From: Afipia massiliensis
GTDB taxonomy: Bacteria > Pseudomonadota > Alphaproteobacteria > Rhizobiales > Xanthobacteraceae
Assembly: GCF_014203115.1 (NCBI RefSeq)
Contig: NZ_JACHIJ010000001.1
Location: 372,001 to 436,000 of the forward strand
DNA: 64,000 nt
Direction of reading: 5' to 3'
Position 1 is the first letter of the stretch; every line of letters begins with the position of its first letter. The notes under the pieces are model-generated. The model ran no database searches. It was given only the letters and a program-made list of their open reading frames with translations, and was not told the DNA's origin. Below are positions 17,504 to 26,267 of the stretch, piece by piece. Position numbers and translations under genes: made by a program.

Positions 17504-17534
17504 CATCAGGCGGCGAAATCTTCGCCGCCTGATG
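17504..17534 (-). terminator. Hairpin after the arylsulfatase gene
   Basis: Perfect 14-base arms flank 3 bases (CATCAGGCGGCGAA and TTCGCCGCCTGATG). Read on the minus strand, it lies 10 bases after the sulfatase stop and is followed by TCTTT, so it may act as a partial terminator or an RNA stabiliser inside the operon. Confidence 0.6.
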
Positions 17535-17543
17535 GAGTGTCAT

Positions 17544-19085
17544 TCAGTGATTTGCGCCGCTTGCCATGTCCGACATTTTCTTCAGCGCGTCGTCGATGGT
17601 GAACGTGTTCGGTGGCTGGATCGCAGGGAATTCCTTGAAGGTTTCCGCGAATTTTGAAGCAGCGACCTGCGCCATATAGATGAACGGGGCGTGCCGCATC
17701 ATCCACTCCCAGTAGGAGTTCGAGGTAACCGTCGCGAACTCATAGGGATCGGTGCGCAGGTTGAACAATTTCACCCCGCGCAGCCGAACGAACGGGTCAA
17801 CCCAGACCGCCATGGTACCTTGCGTGCGCTGCTCCATGAATGTCATCTTCCAATTGTCGTAGCGTATTGCGAGCACGTCGCCGTCGTCGCTGAAGTAGAA
17901 GAAGAGTTTGCGTGGGCTCTCCTTCGCCTCTCCCGTCAGGTATGGCAGCAAATTCATGCCATCGATGTGGTTCTTGTAGGTGCGGCCGATCGCCTGATAG
18001 CCTTTCTTGCATTTCTCGATGATCTCAGGCTCACCCGCCATGGTGAGGAAGGTTGGAAACCAGTCGTGGTGCTGCACGATCCCGTTGGCAACCGAGCCCG
18101 GCTTGATCTTGCCGGGCCAGCGGACGAGCAGCGGCACGCGGAAGGCACCTTCCCAGTTGGTGTTCTTCTCCGAACGGAACGGGGTCATGCCGCCATCCGG
18201 CCATGTGTTTCGGTGCGGACCGTTATCGGTCGAATACTGGACGAAGGTGTTGTCCGCGAGACCTGCCTGATCGAGGAAGTCCAGCAACTGACCGACATTC
18301 TTGTCATGATCGATCATGGTGTCGTGATAGTCCGATTGCCAGCGGCCCGCCTGCCCTTTGCTGGACGGTTTTGGATGCGTAATAAAATGCATATGCGTCG
18401 TGTTCACCCACACGAACCAGGGTTTGCCCGCCGCTTCCTGGCGCTTCATGAAGTCGATCGCCGCGGCGACGAAATCGTCGTCACAGGTTTCCATGCGCTT
18501 CCTGGTGAGCGGACCGGTATCCTCGATCTTCTGTTTGCCGACCTTGCCCCAGCGCGGCATGTCAGCGGAATCGTCCTTGTCGGTGGCCCATGACTTGATA
18601 ACGCCGCGCGGTGCGAACCTTTCCTTAAAACCGGGAACATCGGCTGGATAGTCGTCCATTTCCGGTTCTTCCTCGGCATTCAGGTGATAGAGGTTGCCGA
18701 AGAATTCATCGAAACCGTGATTGGTTGGCAACATGTGGTTGAGATCACCGAGATGGTTCTTGCCGAACTGGCCAGTGGCGTAGCCCTGGTTCTTCAGCGC
18801 GGCGGCGATGGTTATGATCTTCTCGTTCATTCCAATGGGTGCGCCGGGAAGGCCAACCTTCGACAGGCCGGTGCGATACACACTCTGTCCAGTGATGAAC
18901 GATGATCGGCCGGCAGTGCAGGACTGCTCGCCGTAGCTGTCCGTGAACAGCATGCCTTCCTTGGCGATGCGGTCGATGTTGGGCGTGCGATAGCCCATGA
19001 GCCCGTGCGTGTAGCAACTCAGGTTCGACTGGCCGATATCGTCGCCCCAGATGACGAGGATATTGGGCTGCTTGGTCTTAGCCAT
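17544..19085 (-). CDS. Arylsulfatase (Cys-type, formylglycine-dependent)
   Basis: A 513-residue alkaline-phosphatase-superfamily sulfatase. Metal-binding Asp15-Asp16 opens the fold. The modification motif CTAGR is at residues 56-60, so Cys56 should be converted to formylglycine. The HMHF and DNGPH segments supply further active-site residues. No signal peptide is seen at the N-terminus, so it would be cytoplasmic unless exported another way. Its maturase is encoded four genes upstream in the same operon. It should hydrolyse a sulfate ester; the substrate is unknown. Confidence 0.94.
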   Translation of the reverse strand: MAKTKQPNILVIWGDDIGQSNLSCYTHGLMGYRTPNIDRIAKEGMLFTDSYGEQSCTAGRSSFITGQSVYRTGLSKVGLPGAPIGMNEKIITIAAALKNQGYATGQFGKNHLGDLNHMLPTNHGFDEFFGNLYHLNAEEEPEMDDYPADVPGFKERFAPRGVIKSWATDKDDSADMPRWGKVGKQKIEDTGPLTRKRMETCDDDFVAAAIDFMKRQEAAGKPWFVWVNTTHMHFITHPKPSSKGQAGRWQSDYHDTMIDHDKNVGQLLDFLDQAGLADNTFVQYSTDNGPHRNTWPDGGMTPFRSEKNTNWEGAFRVPLLVRWPGKIKPGSVANGIVQHHDWFPTFLTMAGEPEIIEKCKKGYQAIGRTYKNHIDGMNLLPYLTGEAKESPRKLFFYFSDDGDVLAIRYDNWKMTFMEQRTQGTMAVWVDPFVRLRGVKLFNLRTDPYEFATVTSNSYWEWMMRHAPFIYMAQVAASKFAETFKEFPAIQPPNTFTIDDALKKMSDMASGANH

Positions 19086-19123
19086 ACGACTACTCCCTTT
19101 TTTAACTTTCGCTGCCGTGGTGG

Positions 19124-19210
19124 TTACCTTGGTTTCGATGATGCGGTTTTCCCTGCTTTCTTCGGTCCAGCCGTCTTGCTGGACTTCTTCTTCGTCGCGC
19201 GCGTTGCCAT
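19124..19210 (-). CDS. Lysine-rich micro-protein (28 aa)
   Basis: An unannotated-size gene: ATG at 19210 with the excellent site GAGGAGG 5 bases upstream, then 28 codons and TAA. About half of the residues are Lys, Arg, Ser or Thr (repeats of KKK, KTA, KK). The composition resembles the tail of bacterial histone H1-like proteins. It fills the gap between the DUF202 and sulfatase genes with spacings of 9 and 38 bases. It may be a real peptide or a leader for sulfatase translation. Confidence 0.5.
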   Translation of the reverse strand: MATRATKKKSSKTAGPKKAGKTASSKPR

Positions 19211-19219
19211 GTATCCTCC

Positions 19220-19678
19220 TCAGCCGAACGGCCCAACTCGAAACACCATGCTGACAATCGCGAATATCCCGATGAGCAGAAGAATGATCGCTGTGAGCAG
19301 TGTCAGTGAAACGGGAAACTGGCTTTGCGCGTGGATGAGCCCCTCAGCGGCCATGGCCTTGCGCTCTTCGCGCAGGTGAAACATGAACTGCAGGTGATAG
19401 ATGATGCCGCCGATCAGCATGACGATGCCGAGCGCGACGAGCGTGACCCCGAAGTTGCGCGCGGCGCCCGCATGCGTGATAACGTCGTGGTCGCGCATCT
19501 TCTCGAATACCTGGAAGATCGTGAAGCCGAACGAGATTAGTGATAGCGACGTTCGGATCACCGACATCAGTGTCCGGTCCGCGCTCATGCGCGTACGCTG
19601 GAACGACATGCCTGTGCGGCGCGAAGACAACTCGACCGAAATCAGATCAGAGCTCGACTTGGACGTGATGTTTTCCAT
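19220..19678 (-). CDS. DUF202 membrane protein (YidH-like)
   Basis: A 152-residue protein with a hydrophilic N-terminus carrying RTRMSADRTLMSVIRTSLSLISFGFTI, the hallmark of DUF202, and three membrane helices (about 43-60, 77-96 and 126-147). The role of the family is not known. It is followed at 9 bases by the micro-gene and then the sulfatase. Confidence 0.88.
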   Translation of the reverse strand: MENITSKSSSDLISVELSSRRTGMSFQRTRMSADRTLMSVIRTSLSLISFGFTIFQVFEKMRDHDVITHAGAARNFGVTLVALGIVMLIGGIIYHLQFMFHLREERKAMAAEGLIHAQSQFPVSLTLLTAIILLLIGIFAIVSMVFRVGPFG

Positions 19679-19710
19679 ACCCGAATGCCCTCAAGCTCTG
19701 CCGATACGTA

Positions 19711-20220
19711 CTATGCCAACGTGTTCGTCCCCTTGCGCGCAAACCACCATCTGGCAGCACGCTCAACAATCCATCGGAAGACGAAGTAGGGAATAACGGC
19801 GAGCAGGAGCGCCATCATCAGCGCCTCACCGGGATAGAAGCGATCCAGCACCTTGAACTGGTAGATTACGTCCATGCTTAGTCCGAGCAGTACGACGCGC
19901 GCCGTCGAGATCAGGCCCTCGCGCAGACGCCCCTTGGGCGCGCTTGAATCCCACAGCGCTGACCAGAAAAATGATTTGTGCCCGGCCCGCGCATCATTGA
20001 CGCCGTCGGGAAGCGCCGCAATCGCCGCCATCACTGGCTGGAGATAGAAGCGGAATGTCATCGGCCCGTGAATGCGATCAAAGATGTCCGCCCAGAACCG
20101 CTGGTGAATGTCCATCGACCAGCCGTAACGAAGAATCCCCCACACAAGCAAAATGGCAGCAAGCCCGACCGCCAGCCATGTCATGGCGCGTGCTACACTC
20201 GATGGTTCGGCCGCGCTCAT
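19711..20220 (-). CDS. Hypothetical inner-membrane protein
   Basis: A 169-residue protein with helices near 12-30, about 100-115 and 130-150, and an amphipathic middle region. It is not recognised. The ATG at 20220 overlaps the stop of the formylglycine-generating enzyme gene (ATGA), so it is translated with that gene. Confidence 0.75.
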   Translation of the reverse strand: MSAAEPSSVARAMTWLAVGLAAILLVWGILRYGWSMDIHQRFWADIFDRIHGPMTFRFYLQPVMAAIAALPDGVNDARAGHKSFFWSALWDSSAPKGRLREGLISTARVVLLGLSMDVIYQFKVLDRFYPGEALMMALLLAVIPYFVFRWIVERAARWWFARKGTNTLA

Positions 20221-21209
20221 GGCCCAGGCCTTCCGCGCACAACGCAGCGGAATCCGACATGGCTCGTCGATGTGTCGACCGGTTCGGCGTGTCGGGCCGC
20301 CGGGCGATAACGGCGGCAATAATTCGGCGCGCACAAATGCGAGCCGCCCTTGAGCACCTTGCGCGGAATTCTGATAGTCGGCTGGCAGGCGTCGTAGCTT
20401 TGCTCTTCCCGGCCTCCGCGCGGATTTTCGGGAATGCAGCATGCCTTCGGCGCATCGGCATCGTGCTTCGGCGAGTACCAGTCGCTGGTCCACTCCCAGA
20501 CATTGCCGATCATGTCGTGAAGCCCGTAGCCATTCGGCGGAAACGCAGTCACCGGCGAGGTGCGCTCAAAGCCATCCTGATTGAGATTCAGCCGCGGAAA
20601 TTCGCCCTGCCACGTGTTGGCTAAGTGTTGACCACCCGGCGTGAACTCCTCACCCCAGGCATACTCTGCACCATCGAGCCCCCCTCTCGCGGCGAACTCC
20701 CATTCAGCTTCGGTCGGCAAATCCTTGCCGGCCCATTTCGCGTAAGCGAGTGCATCCGAATATGAAACGTGCACGACAGGGTGATTGTCGTGCACATTGA
20801 TGTTGGTCTTGGGACCGTAAGGGTGCCGCCAGTCGGCACCCTTCATAAAGTTCCACCACTCAGCCCAATTGCGCAGATCGACCGGCTGATGCGGCGGCGT
20901 GAACACCAGCGAACCGGCATAAAGCATGTGAGGCAGTGCGCCGGGGTAATCCTTCGGATCGGGTGGAATTTCGGCGAGGGTCACATGCCCTGTGGCTTTC
21001 ACGAACTGTTTGAACTGCCGGTTCGTGACAGGTGTTTTGTCAATCCAGAAGCCACCAACCGCCACGCGATGGCTCGGCGCTTCCTCCGGATAATGATGAT
21101 CCGACCCCATGCGGAAGGTCCCGCCGGGAAGCCACATCATCCCGTCCGTTCGTAAATCGTCCGCTGGTCGGTCCCCTCGCTCATTGTCGGGCAGCAACAT
21201 CGTTGTCAT
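20217..21209 (-). CDS. Formylglycine-generating enzyme (sulfatase maturase)
   Basis: A 330-residue FGE/SUMF1-type oxidase that converts the sulfatase active-site Cys to formylglycine. The family opening MMWLPGGTFRMGSD, the block GNVWEW and the C-terminal HVGFRC are present. The two copper-binding catalytic cysteines are present as LCAPNYC (Cys293 and Cys298 in this numbering), followed by RRYRPAAR, so it is a true FGE and not a cysteine-less relative. The ATG at 21209 has GGGA 6 bases upstream; an ATG at 21227 is also possible but its site is too close. It is the partner of the sulfatase at 17544. Confidence 0.93.
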   Translation of the reverse strand: MTTMLLPDNERGDRPADDLRTDGMMWLPGGTFRMGSDHHYPEEAPSHRVAVGGFWIDKTPVTNRQFKQFVKATGHVTLAEIPPDPKDYPGALPHMLYAGSLVFTPPHQPVDLRNWAEWWNFMKGADWRHPYGPKTNINVHDNHPVVHVSYSDALAYAKWAGKDLPTEAEWEFAARGGLDGAEYAWGEEFTPGGQHLANTWQGEFPRLNLNQDGFERTSPVTAFPPNGYGLHDMIGNVWEWTSDWYSPKHDADAPKACCIPENPRGGREEQSYDACQPTIRIPRKVLKGGSHLCAPNYCRRYRPAARHAEPVDTSTSHVGFRCVVRGRPGP

Positions 21210-21230
21210 GGCATTCCCACTAACCATCGC

Positions 21231-21689
21231 CTATTGGCAAACGTCCCAGAACCCCTGTCTCTGACTTGGGTCGGTATAGTACCAGCAATAGCCGGGCGCA
21301 GGCGGAGACCCAGCCCATGCGGCCGCTGTCGCTGCCGTTACGACACCGATGGCCGCACCTGCGGCAATCGCACCGCCGGGCGGCCATCTGTACCAGCCAG
21401 GACGTACCCAGCGCGCCGGCTTGACGACCGGGCGAACAGGCCGAACGCCGGGACGCGCGACAGTGGATCGGCGCACGGCAGCGCCGCCGCGTGGACCGAC
21501 AACGGCCCGGCCTCTGCGCGCAACCGCGATCGGGACAACCGCTGACGTGTCGCTGACTTGTTGTTTGAGCAATGCACCGCGACCAGGGACGGCGGCGGTC
21601 GCCGGCGCATCTTGAATGGCAACGAGGAGCCCCGCCACAATGAGCAGCGCAGAACTCCTGCGAAGAAGCCTTGAATTGTCGAAGGTCAT
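21231..21689 (-). CDS. Secreted Arg/Pro-rich hypothetical protein
   Basis: A 152-residue protein with a signal peptide (about residues 1-32, ending TATA), a basic Arg/Val/Pro-rich middle with repeated RPV/RPG units, a Gly/Ala-rich hydrophobic stretch (GGAIAAGAAIGVVTAA) and a C-terminal aromatic block PGYCWYYTDPS. Proteins of this design are common as hypotheticals in this bacterial group. The ATG at 21689 has GAAGGG upstream. It heads the fifteen-gene operon and probably works at the cell surface. Confidence 0.7.
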   Translation of the reverse strand: MTFDNSRLLRRSSALLIVAGLLVAIQDAPATAAVPGRGALLKQQVSDTSAVVPIAVARRGRAVVGPRGGAAVRRSTVARPGVRPVRPVVKPARWVRPGWYRWPPGGAIAAGAAIGVVTAATAAAWAGSPPAPGYCWYYTDPSQRQGFWDVCQ

Positions 21690-22013
21690 TGTGTCTGCCC
21701 TTCTTGTTTCAACGCATTGAAATTTTAGCAAAAGCGAACTACAGCCGCGTCGAGCGATAACGCAGCTCACTTGATGGGGCCGGCGACGGGCACACTATGC
21801 GCATGATCTGAAATTGGGATGTGCAGTTTGTGCCAAATTTTTCGATTGCCGAACAAGCATTAAAGAACATTTGTCACAATTCGCAATTTGCTTAAAAATA
21901 GAGCCTGAGGTTTCACGCCTGACTTTTGAGGTTGGTGTCCGGCAAAAATTCCGCTTAGACTGAACGTGGCCATACTCGCGGTCGCACGTCGATTCCTTTG
22001 GGCGGAGGTAACG
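21690..22013. promoter_or_regulatory. Divergent promoter region
   Basis: This AT-richer gap of about 320 bases separates the start of the sulfatase operon (minus) from the MetA-type outer-membrane gene (plus). It holds several A/T runs and should contain both promoters, but no clear -35/-10 pair, known operator or RNA element was recognised. Confidence 0.35.
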
Positions 22014-23021
22014 ATGCGATACGGTTTTCGTTTGTTCGGCGTTGCGGCAGCGCTGTTCCTCGGTGTTGCGGGCGAGTCAGCAGATGCAGCGGAAGGCGCG
22101 GTCGGCGTCTATCTGCTTGGCGCGCGCGGTCCGATGGCCGGCTTCACTCCACCACCTGGCGTCTATTTCCAGGACGACACTTATTTCTATTCGGGAAAGA
22201 TCGGCGGCGGCCGCGCGCTTCCAACCGGCGGCTTGCTCGTTGCAAATGTGAGCGCCCAAAGTTGGTTCAATCTTCCAACAACGTTGTGGGTAACGCCTGC
22301 AAAAATACTGGGCGGCGATCTCGCGTTCTCGGCGACCATTCCGACTTTTGGCGCGCCGCGCGTCAATGCCAGCTTGCTGGTGAACTCTCCCCGCTTCGGG
22401 CCGATTGGCATCAACGTGACCGATGAGAAGACCAACCTAAGCGATTTCCAAGTTGGCTCGTTTCTCGGATGGCATTCGGGAAATTTTCACTGGCAACTCG
22501 GTGTCAGCGGCGTCATCCCATCCGGCAGCTATGTCTCGGGGCAGTTGTCCAATGCGTCGTTGAACCGGCCAGCGGTGGATGTATTCGGCGCACTGACATG
22601 GCTCGACCCTGCGATCGGTGTTGATCTATCCATGGCCATGGGCGTCACATTCAATCAAGTCAACCGGGCGACGGACTACAAGACTGGCGACGAATTCCAT
22701 CTCGAATGGGCCGCCTCGAAGTACATCACCAAGGAATTCACCATCGGTCTCGTAGGTTACTACTATCAGCAGATTACCGGCGACAGCGGCAGCGGCGCGA
22801 GACTTGGAGCGTTCGAAGGCCGCGTCATCGCGCTGGGCGGAACGGTCGGCTACACTTTTGAAGTCGGGAAGCTGCCGATCTCGACGCGCATCAAGGTCTA
22901 TCGTGAGTTCGATGTGCAGAATCGCATGGAGGGAACCGCAGGCTACTTCACCGTCTCCCTTCCCCTCGGCGTCGATTCATCCGTGAAGCCGATGGCATCA
23001 GCGATCAAGGCTAAGTTTTAG
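22014..23021 (+). CDS. MetA-pathway/SphA-type outer-membrane protein
   Basis: A 335-residue protein with a signal peptide (about 1-25, ending ADA). The remainder is rich in alternating hydrophobic and aromatic residues, and ends in a C-terminal Phe typical of outer-membrane barrels. It resembles the "phenol meta-pathway" family (PF13557), thought to pass hydrophobic compounds through the outer membrane. The ATG at 22014 follows GGAGG. It runs divergently from the sulfatase operon and precedes an AraC-type regulator. Confidence 0.8.
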   Translation: MRYGFRLFGVAAALFLGVAGESADAAEGAVGVYLLGARGPMAGFTPPPGVYFQDDTYFYSGKIGGGRALPTGGLLVANVSAQSWFNLPTTLWVTPAKILGGDLAFSATIPTFGAPRVNASLLVNSPRFGPIGINVTDEKTNLSDFQVGSFLGWHSGNFHWQLGVSGVIPSGSYVSGQLSNASLNRPAVDVFGALTWLDPAIGVDLSMAMGVTFNQVNRATDYKTGDEFHLEWAASKYITKEFTIGLVGYYYQQITGDSGSGARLGAFEGRVIALGGTVGYTFEVGKLPISTRIKVYREFDVQNRMEGTAGYFTVSLPLGVDSSVKPMASAIKAKF

Positions 23022-23032
23022 GCGAGGCCCTC

Positions 23033-23082
23033 ACTAGACAAGACCCTTTATTGGACGAGACCTTTATTAGACGAGACCCTTG
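23033..23082. repeat. Three imperfect tandem repeats of about 16 bp
   Basis: The units TAGACAAGACCCTTTAT, TGGACGAGACCTTTAT and TAGACGAGACCCTTGG lie head to tail between the MetA-type gene and the AraC regulator. They may be regulator-binding direct repeats or simple slippage products. Confidence 0.5.
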
Positions 23083-23220
23083 GCGGTCGGTGCGAGGCCG
23101 TTCAAATTTTATCGATCAGTTTCTCTCATGCAATCTGTTGCGTCGCCCGGTGCGACGAGTTCGGTTCGTTATCGCATCCCGTTCGTCATCTCGCCATTAG
23201 AGCGACAGAAGGGCAATCGT

Positions 23221-24234
23221 ATGAGCGAGGGATTTTCGGTCACCGCCGCTCGCGTGGACGATTTCGAAGGTTTTCGCGAGGCGGTCCATGGTTCCCACGT
23301 TGACGTGATGCAACTTGAGCGCGGCAAGCTGCACGGCTCTCTGACTCATGTCGGAATCGGAAATTTCTCTCTCAGCATTGGATCATTCTCAGCCGGAATT
23401 CGAACGCAGCGGACGTCGAAGGAGCAAAAACTTATTGTCGGGATGCTGCTGGGATCAACGAATCGCGTGACGCACTGGTCGTACGACATGCAGCCCGGCG
23501 ACGTTCTGGTTATTCCGCCGAGTATCGACCATGATGGCAGGCTCTTTGGCGCCTCCTCCTACGCGGCCATTCGTCTGGATTTGACGGACGTGGCCAGCAT
23601 CTTCGGCGGTGAAACGGATTTGGCCGATCCTGCGACATGGACTGCAAAGAACCACTACAAGGCCAATCCATCCATCGGCTCGGTTGCGATTCACAGATTG
23701 CGCAAGATTGTCTCGTCCCTTGCAGACCCGAACATCGACTTGTCCGAGCAATCGGCTGATTTCTGGAGACGATCGATCACCGACGCCATGATGGCAACCG
23801 TCATGCATTCGCTGCCATCTGACAACTCAGGGCTGCCGCTGTCCGCAATCCGGCTGGTTCGGAACGTAGAGCATTACGTCGATACTGTAGGCGTCAGGCC
23901 TGTGCACATCTCCGAGATTTGCGCCGAGTTCGGTGTATCTCGTCGAAGCCTGCATCGTGCTTTCGACGAGGTTCTCGGCATGGGGCCGGTGACGTTCCTG
24001 CGCTACAAGCGCCTGTGCTGGATTCATTCCGTGCTGCGAGAGAGCGATCCTGCGCAAACCACGGTGGCCGAGGTCGCGTTGCAGCATGGATTTATCGAGT
24101 TGGGTCGTTTCGCCCACTATTACCATATGCTTTTTGGAGAGCATCCGTCTGAGACGCTACGGTCGCATTCGGGCGGCTTCACAATATCGCGCGCGGCAAC
24201 GGAGCGAAATAGCATCGCCCGGCTGAGTGGTTGA
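23221..24234 (+). CDS. AraC-family transcriptional regulator
   Basis: A 337-residue regulator. An AraC-binding-like N-terminal half (about 1-200) has MQPGDVLVIPPSIDHD in its cupin-like part. The C-terminal double helix-turn-helix has EICAEFGVSRRSLHRAF and AEVALQHGFIELGRFAHYY at about 235-325. The ATG at 23221 has GAAGGG about 8 bases upstream; earlier ATGs lack a site. It lies after the MetA-type gene on the same strand and could control it or the divergent sulfatase operon. The ligand is not known. Confidence 0.88.
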   Translation: MSEGFSVTAARVDDFEGFREAVHGSHVDVMQLERGKLHGSLTHVGIGNFSLSIGSFSAGIRTQRTSKEQKLIVGMLLGSTNRVTHWSYDMQPGDVLVIPPSIDHDGRLFGASSYAAIRLDLTDVASIFGGETDLADPATWTAKNHYKANPSIGSVAIHRLRKIVSSLADPNIDLSEQSADFWRRSITDAMMATVMHSLPSDNSGLPLSAIRLVRNVEHYVDTVGVRPVHISEICAEFGVSRRSLHRAFDEVLGMGPVTFLRYKRLCWIHSVLRESDPAQTTVAEVALQHGFIELGRFAHYYHMLFGEHPSETLRSHSGGFTISRAATERNSIARLSG

Positions 24235-24706
24235 AGCGTCACTCATGCGCGCCGAAGGCAGCGCTCTCTCCCCAGCACACCGTGATATCTCTGCGCAATA
24301 TAAAGGCTGCGCCAAGCGGACTTAGCTCGAGTGGGACCTTAATGGCCGCTAAGAGTCATTCTCGACTGAGTCGACAGTCATTGCCTACCATCTGATGTCC
24401 GCTCTGCCCCAAAAGCGACCGGTTGCCGAGCCTAGCCCCCAAAGTGCAGGCCTCGGCTCAAAGCGGCAAGCGCGAAAAGCCCCTCCTCGTCTTCGTTGCT
24501 GTCCCGGGTGATGCCGCCGCCTCAGCCTCGCGCCGAAGCGTCTCCATGAGGCGACGCGAGACGCAGATGGCTGGCGCTTCCCACGCCTTGTCCAGACCAT
24601 GGACTCATAATTTCCGATCCAGAGGCAGAACAACGGAGACCAGGAGGTTTCTGATGAGCTTATCGAAACGAGTTGCAAGTTGCGACGCGCCTGACGGCCA
24701 TCGTGA
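24235..24706. other. Gene-poor stretch beside the recombinase
   Basis: These 472 bases hold no convincing gene, RNA or repeat. The open frames seen lack ribosome sites and recognisable composition. It is the distal flank of the decayed recombinase. Confidence 0.5.
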
Positions 24707-26170
24707 TCAGTCAACGCCGCATTTTTGCGGCGTTGGGACTTCCGGTGAATTCGCCGCGGCGTCCACAAGGCGCGGAATATCAACCGGCAGCACCCGCTTG
24801 TCGATGGCCACTTTCAGAATTGCAAGCGTCCTGCCGTGATCGTAGTTCGCGAACTCGCTGCTACGGGCCTCGCTCGTGTGGCCGGTGAGTGCTTCTGCAT
24901 GCGCCTGGGGAACACCGACATTGATCATCTCGGTACAAAATGAATGCCGGAACGAATGCAAATCTCTCAGATGAGCATAAAGGGGGACAAAGGCATGTCC
25001 GTTATCACCATTCTTCCTATGGGCCTCGTCGTAATTCTTCCGGTAGGTTCCGAATTTCTGACCGAGTTTGTCGCCAAAGGAGTTGTTTGACTTCGACCGA
25101 TAAAGGTCCGGAAATAGCTGTTCGTTTGGCTCCCGCCCCTTGTGCAAGGCCTTGATGATGCCGAGTTGAATCAGCGCATCCGGCACCGTGACCCAGCGTT
25201 TAGATCCGGAATCCCTCCTCCCATTTTTTTCCCTCTCCTTTTTATGATCTTCAACTGAAGCCCGGGAGCCTTCAGATTAAAGTACCAGATGTCCTTTTCT
25301 TCGTGATGGCACAGATGCTCCACTCGGAGCTGGCAGATTTCCTCGCGCCGCATTCCGGTGTAAGCAACAATCAGGATCACCCAATACAGCGAGTCACGGA
25401 TCACGAGGTTACCCGGCTCATATCGGCGGCCAGGTGAACGGCAACCTGCAAAGAGAGGCGAGGCAAACAGAGCGCGCATCTCCTCTTCCCTCCAGGGCTT
25501 GCGCTCTTGGCTTCCTCCCTCCGAGACCGGCTCGTCATCGACAATCAGGAAAAGTTGTTCAAACGGGTTTGGAGCCGTTGGAAAGGTGAGCGCATTCAGC
25601 TTGCCCCATTTCCAGAATTCCGACAGCGTTGACAGGTGGCGATTCCAAGTCTTGCGCGCCGTCCTCTTCTCTCGCAAGCTCGTCTTCTCCTCCTCCGATG
25701 GAGCCTGTTCGATTTCCTGCTGGAAAGCATGAGCTGCCTTGGCGAATGGGCATATCGAGCTGTTCGGCAAGGTCCTGGATTTCCTCGACCACGCCACTGA
25801 TATTGTTTTTCAAGCGATCGGCACGGGCTCTTTTGGCCCAGACCTCATAATTGAGGAGAAGGCGGGCGATTACATATTCATCGTTGTATCGGTTGAGGGT
25901 GAGCATCGCATCGACGAACAACTTCAGTTGATCGGGATTGATGAGATCGGGTTCGTCGCCTTCTTCTAATTTGAATTTTACAAACATTTGAAACATCCGC
26001 TCGGTGACGATCCAGAGCTGGCTGGCCCGGAAACGGGCCGTCCGGGGATCGCAGCGTCCAAGCGAACGGACTATCTCCCGTTTCTTGAGAAGAGCTTGCA
26101 AAGCGGCAGGCACCTTGCGGCGGAAGAAGAAGATTCCGTTTTTCTGGCGAAGATTATGTAAAAGCGGCAC
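24707..26170 (-). pseudogene. Tyrosine-type site-specific recombinase (integrase), frameshifted
   Basis: Three consecutive minus-strand frames together make one tyrosine recombinase of about 480 residues. The N-terminal DNA-binding part (26170 to about 25750, opening PLLHNLRQKNGIFFFRRKVP) shifts frame near 25.75 kb; the middle part (about 25797-25210) carries TGMRREEICQL with the first catalytic Arg; the C-terminal part (25186-24707) carries HSFRHSF and LTGH and the presumed nucleophile Tyr in FANYDHG. Two frameshifts break the gene, so it is probably dead unless the breaks are sequencing errors. It lies 97 bases from the 3' end of tRNA-Gln, the usual place for an island integrase. Confidence 0.85.
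24712..24735 (-). terminator. Hairpin overlapping the recombinase stop
   Basis: The arms CAACGCCGC and GCGGCGTTG with an A/T loop fall within the last codons of the recombinase frame. It may act as a terminator, though no long T-run follows on either strand. Confidence 0.35.
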
Positions 26171-26267
26171 TTTCCACGCCTTTTGTGGCCCGAGGGGTGG
26201 ACCTTGGCGGTGGTGTTCCCTATCTTGGGGTGGATAACTGTCGCTTTTCGCTGGACTTTTAGAAAGC

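Noticed and set aside
24385-24783. A 132-codon minus-strand frame beyond the recombinase.
   Set aside because: Composition is Arg/Trp-rich with no motif or ribosome site; judged non-coding.
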